Part shown: in pieces, positions 6,521 to 13,503 of the stretch
How the letters are laid out: each line of letters begins with the position of its first letter
Numbering within the stretch: the first letter of the stretch is position 1
Assembly: GCA_021811925.1 (NCBI GenBank)
Contig: JAKAPY010000013.1
Coordinates: forward strand, 1-18,308
Origin: Thermoplasmata archaeon
Lineage (GTDB): Archaea > Thermoplasmatota > Thermoplasmata > Sysuiplasmatales > Sysuiplasmataceae
Direction: 5' to 3'
Length of the DNA: 18,308 bases
Notes under the pieces: generated by a model
What the model saw: only the letters and a program-made list of their open reading frames with translations
The model's database searches: none
What the model was told of the DNA's origin: nothing
Translations under genes and position numbers: made by a program

Positions 6521-6558
6521 CTCCCATCCTGTCAGACAATATGTATGACAGTTATAAA
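6521..6558 (-). promoter_or_regulatory. Promoter and ribosome binding site of the ICMT-like gene
   Basis: TTTATAA (6558-6552, minus strand) is a strong TATA box within a T-rich run. Start point predicted near 6529, giving a leader of about 15 nt that holds GGGAG (6525-6521), 6 nt before the TTG at 6514. This Shine-Dalgarno decides the start call. Confidence 0.5.
6529..6551. promoter_or_regulatory. 23-bp imperfect palindrome, candidate operator
   Basis: Half-site CTGTCAnACA at the left and its mirror TGTnTGACAG at the right are separated by 3 bp; nine of eleven arm pairs match. It directly abuts the TATA box (6552-6558) of the minus-strand methyltransferase gene and covers the predicted transcription start, a position where a dimeric repressor would block initiation. 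The regulator is unknown. Confidence 0.45.
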
Positions 6559-6734
6559 AAACTAATTGGTGTGAGTCTGTGCGAAATCCACCGGGCGGGC
6601 GGAAAGCGTGGAGGCATGCGAACCACAGGTGAAGGCCTTAAGATTACGCTGGCAAAGTACCCGTTTCTATCATCAAATCCAGTGCTCTTTCCTATTTGAA
6701 CTTGATACTTCATATGTCAGGTTGCCGGTACATG

Positions 6735-6764
6735 TAATTACTTTCTCGTAGTTTCGTATGAGGG
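6735..6764 (+). promoter_or_regulatory. Putative promoter of the ATP synthase operon
   Basis: TAATTA at 6735-6740 lies 27 nt before the ATG of atpH, and GAGGG at 6760-6764 lies 3 nt before that ATG. The transcript leader would be only a few bases. The rest of the 6559-6734 gap holds no gene I can support. Confidence 0.4.
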
Positions 6765-6767
6765 CTC

Positions 6768-7103
6768 ATGGCCGGAGAAGACGTCATCTCCAGGATCAAG
6801 GAAGCGGAGCTTAGGGCAGCTGCCATCGTAGCTCAAGCCGAGAAGGAGTCAGAGGCCATCAGATCGGCGGCAAACAGCGATGCCGCAGACTTCCTCAGGC
6901 GTGCGACTGCAGAAAGCAGACGGGGCTACGAGAGCTCGCTGCTGGTGGAAAAGGAAAAGGCCAGGCAGCAGAAAGGGGAACTTGTCAAGCAGGGCAGAAA
7001 GGACATCTACTCGGAGGAGGAGAAGGCCAGATCCAGGATACCGGCAGCATTGAGGAAGCTTTTGAGCGAATTGGAGGATTACTTCAATGCTGAAGCCGGT
7101 TGA
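6768..7103 (+). CDS. atpH: A-type ATP synthase subunit H (peripheral stalk)
   Basis: First gene of the ATP synthase operon; 111 residues, almost entirely charged coiled coil rich in Ala, Glu, Arg and Lys, as in AhaH / V-type subunit G. Subunit H pairs with E to form the peripheral stalks that hold the A3B3 head against rotation. Identification rests mostly on position directly before atpI and on the coiled-coil pattern (ISRIKEAELRAAAIVAQAEK and similar), because the family has little sequence conservation. The last 17 nt overlap the start of atpI, suggesting translational coupling. Confidence 0.85.
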   Translation: MAGEDVISRIKEAELRAAAIVAQAEKESEAIRSAANSDAADFLRRATAESRRGYESSLLVEKEKARQQKGELVKQGRKDIYSEEEKARSRIPAALRKLLSELEDYFNAEAG

Positions 7104-9057
7104 GATGCGAAAGGTAATGATCATCGGGCCCACTGCCCGGCTGGGAGACACGGTGGAGGAGCTGCACAGGCTGAATGTGCTGCACTTCACGGACACTGGC
7201 TTCGAGTCAGGCGGCATTTTCAGGGAAGGAAGGCCGATGGAGCGGGCTTCCGATTATTCATTCAAACTGCTCAAGATAAGGGCGGCGAAGCAGATTATAG
7301 GGCAGAGGAGGGAGAACGGCGGAAAGAGGTACGCTGAACAGGAAATAGACAGTGGAATGGACTCGGTCATGAATGCGGTTGAGGGCATACTCGACGTCTA
7401 CAAACAAAAGGAATCGCTTGCTGAACGGATCAGGCAGCTGGAGGAAAAGAGGGCCGAGATTGAGCCGCTTGCAGCATTTCCAGTGGCGCTTGAAAACTAC
7501 AGCGGGCTCAGCTCTGTTGATGCATTCGTGGGCACCGTCAAGGCGCCGGTTGAAGAGGAAATAGGCCGAGTCACAAGCAGGTTCGAAATGTTCAAATCTG
7601 GAGACGGAAAGTTCGTCGCCCTCTTTGCAGACAGGAAATACTCGGGTGAAATAAGAGCGCTCCTTTCAACCTTCGATTTCAAGGAATTCAAAGTACCTCG
7701 TCTCACAGGCAGGGCAACCGAGAGGATATCCGAACTCAGCGCACAGATCGAGGAGCTGATGAGGCAGATTTCGGATCTAGATAGCAGGCTGGAAGATATT
7801 TCAGCCAAGAACTCCGGCCTGCTGAACGCTGCAGAGGAGGTTGTCTCCGCCGACGTCTCTAAAGCGGAGGCGCCACTCCGCTTTTCAGTCACCGAAAGGG
7901 AGTTCGTCGCAACAGGCTGGGTGCCCGCGGAGAGCCTGGATACGCTTAACTCCAGGATATCGTCGGCAACCTCGGGCAAGGTATACGTCACCGTACAGGA
8001 AGCAACAGCGGTGAAAACATCGGCAGGAGGCACGAATGAAAAGGAAGAGGATGATTCCCCACCGGTTAAGCTGAGGAATCCTTCCCCGTCAAGGCCATAT
8101 GAACTGCTTGTCAGGCTCTTTTCACTGCCTGGCTATGGAGAATATGACCCCACTATTGTTGTTGCGGTCACCTTTGCCATTTTTGTGGGGCTCATGATAA
8201 ACGACCTGGGCTATGGAATACTCATGGTCATCCTGGGCTACATCCTCGTACTCTATTTCAGGGAATCGAAGGACATGAGGCAGCTTGCCTATATTCTGAT
8301 GACAAGCGGGGCTGCAGGTGCTGTTTTCGGCGTCTTTGTATTCGGCCTTGCATTCGGAATACCTATCACTGCAAGGCCGCTGCTGGACCCTGCTAACTTC
8401 CATGTTGCAGAGGGGCTCGTCCTGCTCTGCATCACAATCGGGCTGCTGCACATGGGACTCGGGTACGTGTTCAGACTCACCGAGGGTTTGGGCAGGAGGG
8501 AGTACAGGCAGGCGGCGGCGTCGGCCGGATGGCTCATGCTCCTTACCGGGTTCGTGACGGCCATCGCCGGAATAGGCAAGGGCAATATTCCAATCGGCTC
8601 GGCAATATGGAATTATCTTTTCTTCTGGGCGAGCGGGCCGACGATAACCGTTTCATCTCTTGCTGTCCCCGAGTATTCGATTGTGCTTGTAGCCGGGGGA
8701 CTCTCTGTCCTGATATTCACTGAAGGCGCCTTTGCTCTGCTGGAATCCGTTTCCCTCCTTGCGAATGTGATTTCCTACGCGAGACTCGCTGCAATTGCAA
8801 TAGCCGGGGCTGCACTCGCGGGCGCAATCAACACGATGCTTATGCCCGGCTCATTCTTCGCAAATCCTTTCAGGTACACAGCTGTCATATTCACGCTGAT
8901 CCTTGCGCAGATATTCATCTTCATCATGCTGACGCTTTCAGCGAGCATACAGGCGTTGAGGCTGAACTACATTGAGTTTTTTATAAAATTCTTTAAGGGC
9001 GGAGGAAGGGCGTACAAACCCTTCGGCATGTCCAGGAAATATACAATGGAGAGGTAA
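7087..9057 (+). CDS. atpI: A-type ATP synthase subunit I (membrane stator, V-type a homologue)
   Basis: Forms the ion half-channels against the K ring. It has 656 residues. The N-terminal half (~1-335) is cytosolic with long coiled-coil stretches (~75-120 and ~210-245) and the typical KMxxV-like opening MRKVMIIGP. The C-terminal half holds about seven to eight membrane segments from ~350 on. The essential arginine of the half-channel is expected at ~R566 in NVISYARLAAIAIAGAALA, and the following IQALRLNYIEFF is the family's C-terminal signature. Length is normal for archaea. The start ATG at 7087 overlaps atpH; another ATG lies six codons in. The gene ends 5 nt before atpK. Confidence 0.95.
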   Translation: MLKPVEMRKVMIIGPTARLGDTVEELHRLNVLHFTDTGFESGGIFREGRPMERASDYSFKLLKIRAAKQIIGQRRENGGKRYAEQEIDSGMDSVMNAVEGILDVYKQKESLAERIRQLEEKRAEIEPLAAFPVALENYSGLSSVDAFVGTVKAPVEEEIGRVTSRFEMFKSGDGKFVALFADRKYSGEIRALLSTFDFKEFKVPRLTGRATERISELSAQIEELMRQISDLDSRLEDISAKNSGLLNAAEEVVSADVSKAEAPLRFSVTEREFVATGWVPAESLDTLNSRISSATSGKVYVTVQEATAVKTSAGGTNEKEEDDSPPVKLRNPSPSRPYELLVRLFSLPGYGEYDPTIVVAVTFAIFVGLMINDLGYGILMVILGYILVLYFRESKDMRQLAYILMTSGAAGAVFGVFVFGLAFGIPITARPLLDPANFHVAEGLVLLCITIGLLHMGLGYVFRLTEGLGRREYRQAAASAGWLMLLTGFVTAIAGIGKGNIPIGSAIWNYLFFWASGPTITVSSLAVPEYSIVLVAGGLSVLIFTEGAFALLESVSLLANVISYARLAAIAIAGAALAGAINTMLMPGSFFANPFRYTAVIFTLILAQIFIFIMLTLSASIQALRLNYIEFFIKFFKGGGRAYKPFGMSRKYTMER

Positions 9058-9062
9058 AGAAA

Positions 9063-9290
9063 ATGGTAGCACCCGACGTAGGTCAAGGGCTGATAGCCAT
9101 CGGTGCGGGTCTGGCTATAGGGCTGACAGGACTGGGAACCGGGATTGCAGAAAAGAGCATCGGTGCGGCGGCAGTGGGCGCCACAGCCGAGAATCCGAGC
9201 TTCTTTTCGAGAGGACTGATAATGACGGTAATACCGGAGACAATTGTGATCTTCGGCATTGCCATTGCATTCCTCATCCTCGGAAGCTGA
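9063..9290 (+). CDS. atpK: A-type ATP synthase subunit K (c-ring proteolipid)
   Basis: A 75-residue hairpin of two membrane helices (~8-29 and ~52-74) joined by a polar loop, AEKSIGAAAVGATAENPSFF. The ion-binding carboxylate is E59 in VIPETIVIFG. It is the single-hairpin form, not the duplicated proteolipid of some methanogens. There is no glutamine in either membrane helix, whereas sodium-coupled rings usually have one beside the carboxylate; proton coupling is therefore likelier, as an inference. GAGAGG at the end of atpI serves as ribosome binding site for the ATG at 9063. Confidence 0.96.
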   Translation: MVAPDVGQGLIAIGAGLAIGLTGLGTGIAEKSIGAAAVGATAENPSFFSRGLIMTVIPETIVIFGIAIAFLILGS

Positions 9291-9307
9291 TCAGGCCAGT
9301 GATATGA

Positions 9308-9859
9308 ATGCCCCTCGACGGCGTAATAGATGATCTGCTCGGACAGGCGAAGTCTACGGCAGAGCTGAAGCTCAGGGAGGCGAAGATCTACCGCGAATCC
9401 ACTATTGCCAGGGCAAAGGAGGAAGCGGATACAATGAGGGCCGGCTACGCTGAAAGGCTGAGGTCGAATGCCAACAATCTGATGCATGCAGCGACTAGGG
9501 AGGCGCAGATTGAGGTAGCCAGGGAAAGAAAGGCGATGCTCAAGAGGATAGTTGACCAGGCATACTCAGCGCTTATTGGCAGGGTGCTTGAAGAGAAGGA
9601 AAGGAAGTTGTATCTGCCCGCCTTCGTGGGGAAGGCCACCAGGGAGCTTGGTGGAGGGACGATACATGCCAGGCCTGAGGATGCCAAGCTCGCAGTCGTG
9701 CCGCCTTCTTTCAAACTGCAGAAGGATCTGACAGCCTCATCCGGCATTGTCGCGGAATCGCCGGATGGCACTGTGCTTCTTGACATGACAATCGAAACGC
9801 TCGTGCAGGATTTCTGGCAGAAGAACATAGCACTCGTCCTTCAGCTCCTCTTGAGGTGA
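9308..9859 (+). CDS. atpE: A-type ATP synthase subunit E (peripheral stalk)
   Basis: A 183-residue peripheral-stalk subunit. The N-terminal ~100 residues are a long charged helix (KSTAELKLREAKIYREST... onwards) that pairs with subunit H. The C-terminal globular part (~105-183) ends with GGTVLLDMTIETL-like sequence (here PDGTVLLDMTIETLVQDFW), which caps the top of the A3B3 head. The ATG at 9308 has no strong Shine-Dalgarno sequence; an overlapping out-of-frame ATG stands at 9304. The stop TGA at 9857 lies within the sequence that acts as ribosome binding site for atpC. Confidence 0.93.
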   Translation: MPLDGVIDDLLGQAKSTAELKLREAKIYRESTIARAKEEADTMRAGYAERLRSNANNLMHAATREAQIEVARERKAMLKRIVDQAYSALIGRVLEEKERKLYLPAFVGKATRELGGGTIHARPEDAKLAVVPPSFKLQKDLTASSGIVAESPDGTVLLDMTIETLVQDFWQKNIALVLQLLLR

Positions 9860-9863
9860 TCTT

Positions 9864-10919
9864 CTGGCGGAAAGCGAGGAGGAAAGCAATTATCCCTATG
9901 TGACCGCAAGGGCACGTGCAAAGAAGGCAAAGCTACTGAAGGCCGATGCGTACCAGAAGATGCTTCTCATGAGCGTCTCTGAAATAGGAAGAATGCTCGG
10001 AGAAAGCGAGTACAGGCGCGAGATAACAGAATTCGGCAGAACAATGGAGGGAGCGTCGCTCATCGAGTTCGCGACGTACAGGAATCTTGCAGCCGGCCTG
10101 AAGGATGTGCTGCACTACTGCAATTCAGACCTCAGGGAAATGGTAGCGTCCTACCTGGGAAAATGGGATGCGCATAATGTCAAGACTGTGCTGAGGGGAA
10201 GATATGCTTCAATGCAGGTGGAGGAAACAGAGGCGCAGCTGATACCCGCAGGCTCCTTCAGCCTTGAATTCCTCAGAAAACTGATGCGAGTTGAAAGGGT
10301 GGAAGATACTCTTGCAGGGGCGATAAAGGCGGGACTCCCTCTGTCGTGGGAGGCTGTTGAGTCGTATATGAAGACGAGACGGCTTTCAACGCTCGAGGAT
10401 GACATTGACAAGGGACATTACAGGAAGCTGCTTCAGACCGCTTCGGATGAGGAAGCGAAGATGGTGTTTATCGCATTCGTGAGAAGGGAGATCGATGTCA
10501 GGAATCTCCAGACGGTTCTCAGGCTGAAGACCGAAGGTCTGCAGCCGCAGCAGGAACTGCCCTATCTCGTCCCGGGAGGACTCGACTTCGGCATGAGATC
10601 GCTGAGACAGCTGGCGGAACTGCCCGCCGTCGAGGACATGGTCAACGCAATCAGGACGAGAAGAAGATATGCGTCTGCGATTCAGGCGAATGGCAAATAC
10701 GGGCGCGGATGGGCGGATATCAGGCTGGTCGCGATCGGGCTTGACAGGATGCATGCAACCGAATCGCAGAAGCTGGAGAGACTCTACCCCCTTTCAATTC
10801 TTCCCGTACTAGATTACATGCTTCGCAAGGAGCTGGAAGTGAAGAACATACGCATAGTTGCAAGGGGGAAAGAGTCCGGCCTCTCTGCAGAGGAGATAAG
10901 ATCGGTGCTTGTGATCTGA
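9864..10919 (+). CDS. atpC: A-type ATP synthase subunit C (V-type d homologue), probable CTG start
   Basis: Funnel-shaped adaptor linking the K ring to the D/F central rotor. The protein is helical, and the repeated RGR/RLK patterns (NVKTVLRGRYA, NLQTVLRLKTE, NIRIVARGKE) are typical of subunit C, which has three related helical bundles. The first usual start in frame is GTG at 9900, but homology-like sequence (NYPYVTARARAKKAKLL) begins just before it, and no ribosome binding site is at a proper distance. The frame is open back to 9855. A near-perfect GAGGTGAT (9853-9860) places a CTG at 9864 at ideal spacing, giving 351 residues, the normal length. I therefore call CTG, with GTG 9900 as the alternative (339 residues). 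Confidence 0.88.
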   Translation: MAESEEESNYPYVTARARAKKAKLLKADAYQKMLLMSVSEIGRMLGESEYRREITEFGRTMEGASLIEFATYRNLAAGLKDVLHYCNSDLREMVASYLGKWDAHNVKTVLRGRYASMQVEETEAQLIPAGSFSLEFLRKLMRVERVEDTLAGAIKAGLPLSWEAVESYMKTRRLSTLEDDIDKGHYRKLLQTASDEEAKMVFIAFVRREIDVRNLQTVLRLKTEGLQPQQELPYLVPGGLDFGMRSLRQLAELPAVEDMVNAIRTRRRYASAIQANGKYGRGWADIRLVAIGLDRMHATESQKLERLYPLSILPVLDYMLRKELEVKNIRIVARGKESGLSAEEIRSVLVI

Positions 10920-10920
10920 G

Positions 10921-11229
10921 GTGTTTCTGTTGAATGTAGATATCGTCGGCTCGGATGTATTTGTGCTTGGGTTCAAGCTCGCGGGTGCAAAGAAATGCTT
11001 CAGCGGGAGGAAGGAGCAGGCGGACGAGTTGCTGTTGAATGCACTGCAGGATCCATCGGCAGGCGTCATACTGGTGGAGGAGTCGTACTTTGAGCGGCTG
11101 TCGCAGAAGACACGCGAAAAAATCAGGGAGAGGATTTCTCCTGTGGTGCTCGAAATAGGGCTGGGAGAGAGTGAGTTGAGGGACAAGGTCAGGAGAGCCG
11201 TGGGCGTAGACCTCTATAGGGGTGTGTGA
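10921..11229 (+). CDS. atpF: A-type ATP synthase subunit F (central stalk)
   Basis: A 102-residue central-stalk protein that binds subunit D and couples rotation to the head. The N-terminal Rossmann-like half (NVDIVGSDVFVLGFKLAGAK) corresponds to the family's VIGDxDTVxGFrLaG motif, and VILVEESYFERL to the conserved second strand (VILITE in relatives). The start is GTG at 10921, 1 nt after the atpC stop. The stop (11227-11229) overlaps the annotated GTG start of atpA by 8 nt. Between the usual motif residues the acidic/Thr positions are SDVF instead of xDTV, an unremarkable variation. Confidence 0.93.
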   Translation: MFLLNVDIVGSDVFVLGFKLAGAKKCFSGRKEQADELLLNALQDPSAGVILVEESYFERLSQKTREKIRERISPVVLEIGLGESELRDKVRRAVGVDLYRGV

Positions 11230-13501
11230 TGCATTGGGCGGAAAGGGCGACGAAAAGGGGAAAATCACGAAGGTGGCCGGGCCCGCAGTCACAGTTTCGG
11301 GCATGAATCCCGGAATGTATGATGTAGTGTATGTGGGCGAGGAGCGGCTGATGGGCGAGGTCATACGCCTGATCGGTGGCAAGGCAGTCGTCCAGGTTTA
11401 CGAGGACACCGCCGGCCTCAAACCGGGTGAAATTGTGGCCGGGACAGGTAAACCGCTGACCGTGAGGCTTGGCCCCGGACTCCTGGGAAGCATATTTGAT
11501 GGTATTCAGCGGCCACTTCAGGTCATGAGGGAACACCACGGAGACTTCATAGGCCGGGGCATCACGGCCGATGCGATAGACAGGAAGAGGAAGTGGGAGT
11601 TCAGTCCCGCTGTCAAGAAAGGAGACAGCATCAGCCAGGGTCAGACTGCAGGGACAGTGCAGGAGGGCAGGCTCGAGCACCGGGTCATGGTTCCTCCCGG
11701 CATGCGCGGCACGGTCAGGAAAATAATCGATGGAAGTTACACAACAGACGAGCCTGTCTGTGAGCTTGAGGATGGTTCTGTTTTTTCAATGGCGCATGAC
11801 TGGCCTGTCAGGCACGGCAGGCCGTACGTGCGGAAGGGAAGGCCCGATGTCCCGATGATCACCGGGCAGAGGGTGATAGACACGCTCTTCCCGATAGCAA
11901 AGGGCGGTACCGGTTCAATACCGGGCGGTTTCGGGACGGGCAAGTGCGTATCTGGAGACACCACCGTGCTTCTGTCCGACGGGAGGGAAAGGGCCCTCGA
12001 TGAGATATTCGAAGAAGCACTGTCTTCCGGAAAGAGCAGATTCGAATCAGTTGACCCGTTCGGCAGGAGGGAGGTCACCGTAGAATTCAACAAGCCGTTG
12101 AAGGTCCGCTCCTTCAATGGATACGGTGTGGTGGAGTCGCTTGCCAAATCAGCCTACAGAGGACAGACTTCGAGCAAGGTAAAAATTACATTCGAGGATG
12201 GAAGTTCTGTTATGACAACACCCGTGCACAGGCTGCACCTGTTCACGCGAGGCGGTATCTCGCAGGTCTATGCATCGAGGGTAAGGAAAGGGGACAGGGT
12301 GCTTTCGCTTCCAGGCGAAGTCTGGGGGCATGCGGGCAGGATTGGCTTCCGGGAGATAGGTGTGAAGGCTGTCAGGTCTGTCAGGCTGAAGCCCGGCGGA
12401 CCCGTCTTCGATCTCACAATTCCCATCCATCACAATTTTGCCGGCGGAGATGGCATCTTCCTTCACAACACGGTCACGCAGCAGCAGCTAGCAAAGTGGA
12501 GCGACGTTGATGTTGTCATCTACGTGGGCTGCGGAGAGAGGGGTAATGAGATGACCGAGGTTCTGACGACCTTCCCCTTCCTCGAGGATCCGAGGACAAA
12601 GTCGCCAATGATGGGCAGGACGGTGCTTATAGCAAACACATCAAACATGCCCATAGCAGCAAGGGAGGCATCCGTCTATACAGGCATGGCTCTCGGTGAA
12701 TACTACAGGGACATGGGTTACGACGTGAGCCTGATGGCCGACAGCACTTCAAGGTGGGCGGAGGCCATGAGGGAGATATCGTCAAGGATGGAGGAGATGC
12801 CTGGTGAGGAGGGATTCCCCGCTTACCTGTCGGCAAGGCTCTCTGACTTCTATGAGAGGGCAGGAAAGGTGGAAACGCTGTCCGGCAGGACTGGAAGCAT
12901 AACAGTAATAGGGGCAGTGAGCCCGTCGGGCGGCGACCTGTCCGAACCAGTGACTCAGAACACTCTCAGGATCACAAAGACGCTTTGGGCGCTTGACTCC
13001 AAACTGAGGGAGAGGAGGCATTTCCCGGCAATCAACTGGCTGACATCATACTCCCTGTACACCGCGCAACTGGACCAGTGGTACTCCGAGAAGATTGATC
13101 CGGACTTCCCCGAAATAAGGAGGTGGGCGCTGACGACGCTTAAAAAAGAGGCTGAACTCCAGGAAATCGTCCAGCTGGTTGGATCGGATGCGCTTCCAGT
13201 CGAGCAGCAGCTTCTGCTCGAAATTGCCTCAATGCTGCGTGAGTTCTTCCTGCAGCAGAGCGCCTTCCACCCTGTGGACACATACTCGCCCATGCAGAGG
13301 CAGTTCATGTTCCTGAGCAGGCTGAAGCACTTCGCAGAGCTTGCCGAAACTGCCGTCGGGAAGGGCTTTTCGATCGAAAGGCTCTCAACGATGTCATGCA
13401 GGAACGGGCTCGCCAAGCTCAAGTTCAGCGAGAAAATGGACGAAGAACTCTCGAAGCTCCAGGAGACAATGGACGGGGAATTTGCCGAAATGGAGGTGTG
13501 A
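11222..13501 (+). CDS. atpA: A-type ATP synthase catalytic subunit A, interrupted by a mini-intein
   Basis: Catalytic subunit of the A3B3 head, which makes ATP from ADP and phosphate. The 759-residue precursor contains a 175-residue intein (residues 242-416), leaving 584 residues, the normal size. The N-terminal barrel (GKITKVAGPAV) and non-homologous region (~110-190) precede the Walker-A loop, which is GGFGTGK plus Thr417 after splicing. The usual form is GPFGSGKT, so one Pro has become Gly. The catalytic Glu lies in YVGCGERGNEMTEVL; ADSTSRWAEAMREIS and LSGRTGSITVIGAVSP follow. The start is uncertain: GTG at 11222 overlaps atpF, while TTG at 11234 lies behind AGGGGTG (11218-11224) and also fits. 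Confidence 0.95.
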   Translation: MCDALGGKGDEKGKITKVAGPAVTVSGMNPGMYDVVYVGEERLMGEVIRLIGGKAVVQVYEDTAGLKPGEIVAGTGKPLTVRLGPGLLGSIFDGIQRPLQVMREHHGDFIGRGITADAIDRKRKWEFSPAVKKGDSISQGQTAGTVQEGRLEHRVMVPPGMRGTVRKIIDGSYTTDEPVCELEDGSVFSMAHDWPVRHGRPYVRKGRPDVPMITGQRVIDTLFPIAKGGTGSIPGGFGTGKCVSGDTTVLLSDGRERALDEIFEEALSSGKSRFESVDPFGRREVTVEFNKPLKVRSFNGYGVVESLAKSAYRGQTSSKVKITFEDGSSVMTTPVHRLHLFTRGGISQVYASRVRKGDRVLSLPGEVWGHAGRIGFREIGVKAVRSVRLKPGGPVFDLTIPIHHNFAGGDGIFLHNTVTQQQLAKWSDVDVVIYVGCGERGNEMTEVLTTFPFLEDPRTKSPMMGRTVLIANTSNMPIAAREASVYTGMALGEYYRDMGYDVSLMADSTSRWAEAMREISSRMEEMPGEEGFPAYLSARLSDFYERAGKVETLSGRTGSITVIGAVSPSGGDLSEPVTQNTLRITKTLWALDSKLRERRHFPAINWLTSYSLYTAQLDQWYSEKIDPDFPEIRRWALTTLKKEAELQEIVQLVGSDALPVEQQLLLEIASMLREFFLQQSAFHPVDTYSPMQRQFMFLSRLKHFAELAETAVGKGFSIERLSTMSCRNGLAKLKFSEKMDEELSKLQETMDGEFAEMEV
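11945..12469 (+). other. Mini-intein in atpA (VMA-b insertion site)
   Basis: In-frame protein-splicing element of 175 residues between the Walker-A Lys (AAG 11942-11944) and Thr (ACG 12470-12472). Block A is Cys1 with CVSGDTTVLLSDG; block B is MTTPVHRLHLF with T92 and H95 (TxxH); block F is FDLTIPIHHNF; block G is FLHN with H174 and N175, followed by C-extein Thr+1. All residues for standard class 1 splicing are present. There is no LAGLIDADG or other endonuclease domain. The Thermoplasma VMA intein has the same site and a similar size, so this is a known family. Unspliced precursor would have a broken ATP-binding loop. Confidence 0.95.
13492..13498 (+). promoter_or_regulatory. Ribosome binding site deciding the atpB start
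   Basis: GGAGGTG at the very end of atpA, with its core GGAGG (13492-13496) 7 nt before the ATG at 13504. The open frame continues upstream to 13396, inside atpA, but this site and the family N-terminus (EYRAITQVTGPL) fix the start at 13504. Confidence 0.7.
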
Positions 13502-13503
13502 GC

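Noticed and set aside
6427..6699. 90-codon plus-strand frame across the gap before atpH
   Set aside because: It overlaps the methyltransferase gene start antisense, has no ribosome binding site, and no motif.
11945..12469. Possible homing endonuclease in the intein
   Set aside because: Only about 175 residues, fully used by the splicing blocks and a short linker; no LAGLIDADG or HNH motif.
13396..13503. Earlier ATG for atpB inside atpA
   Set aside because: The residues are a frame-shifted reading of the atpA C-terminus, and GGAGGTG precedes ATG 13504 at ideal spacing.
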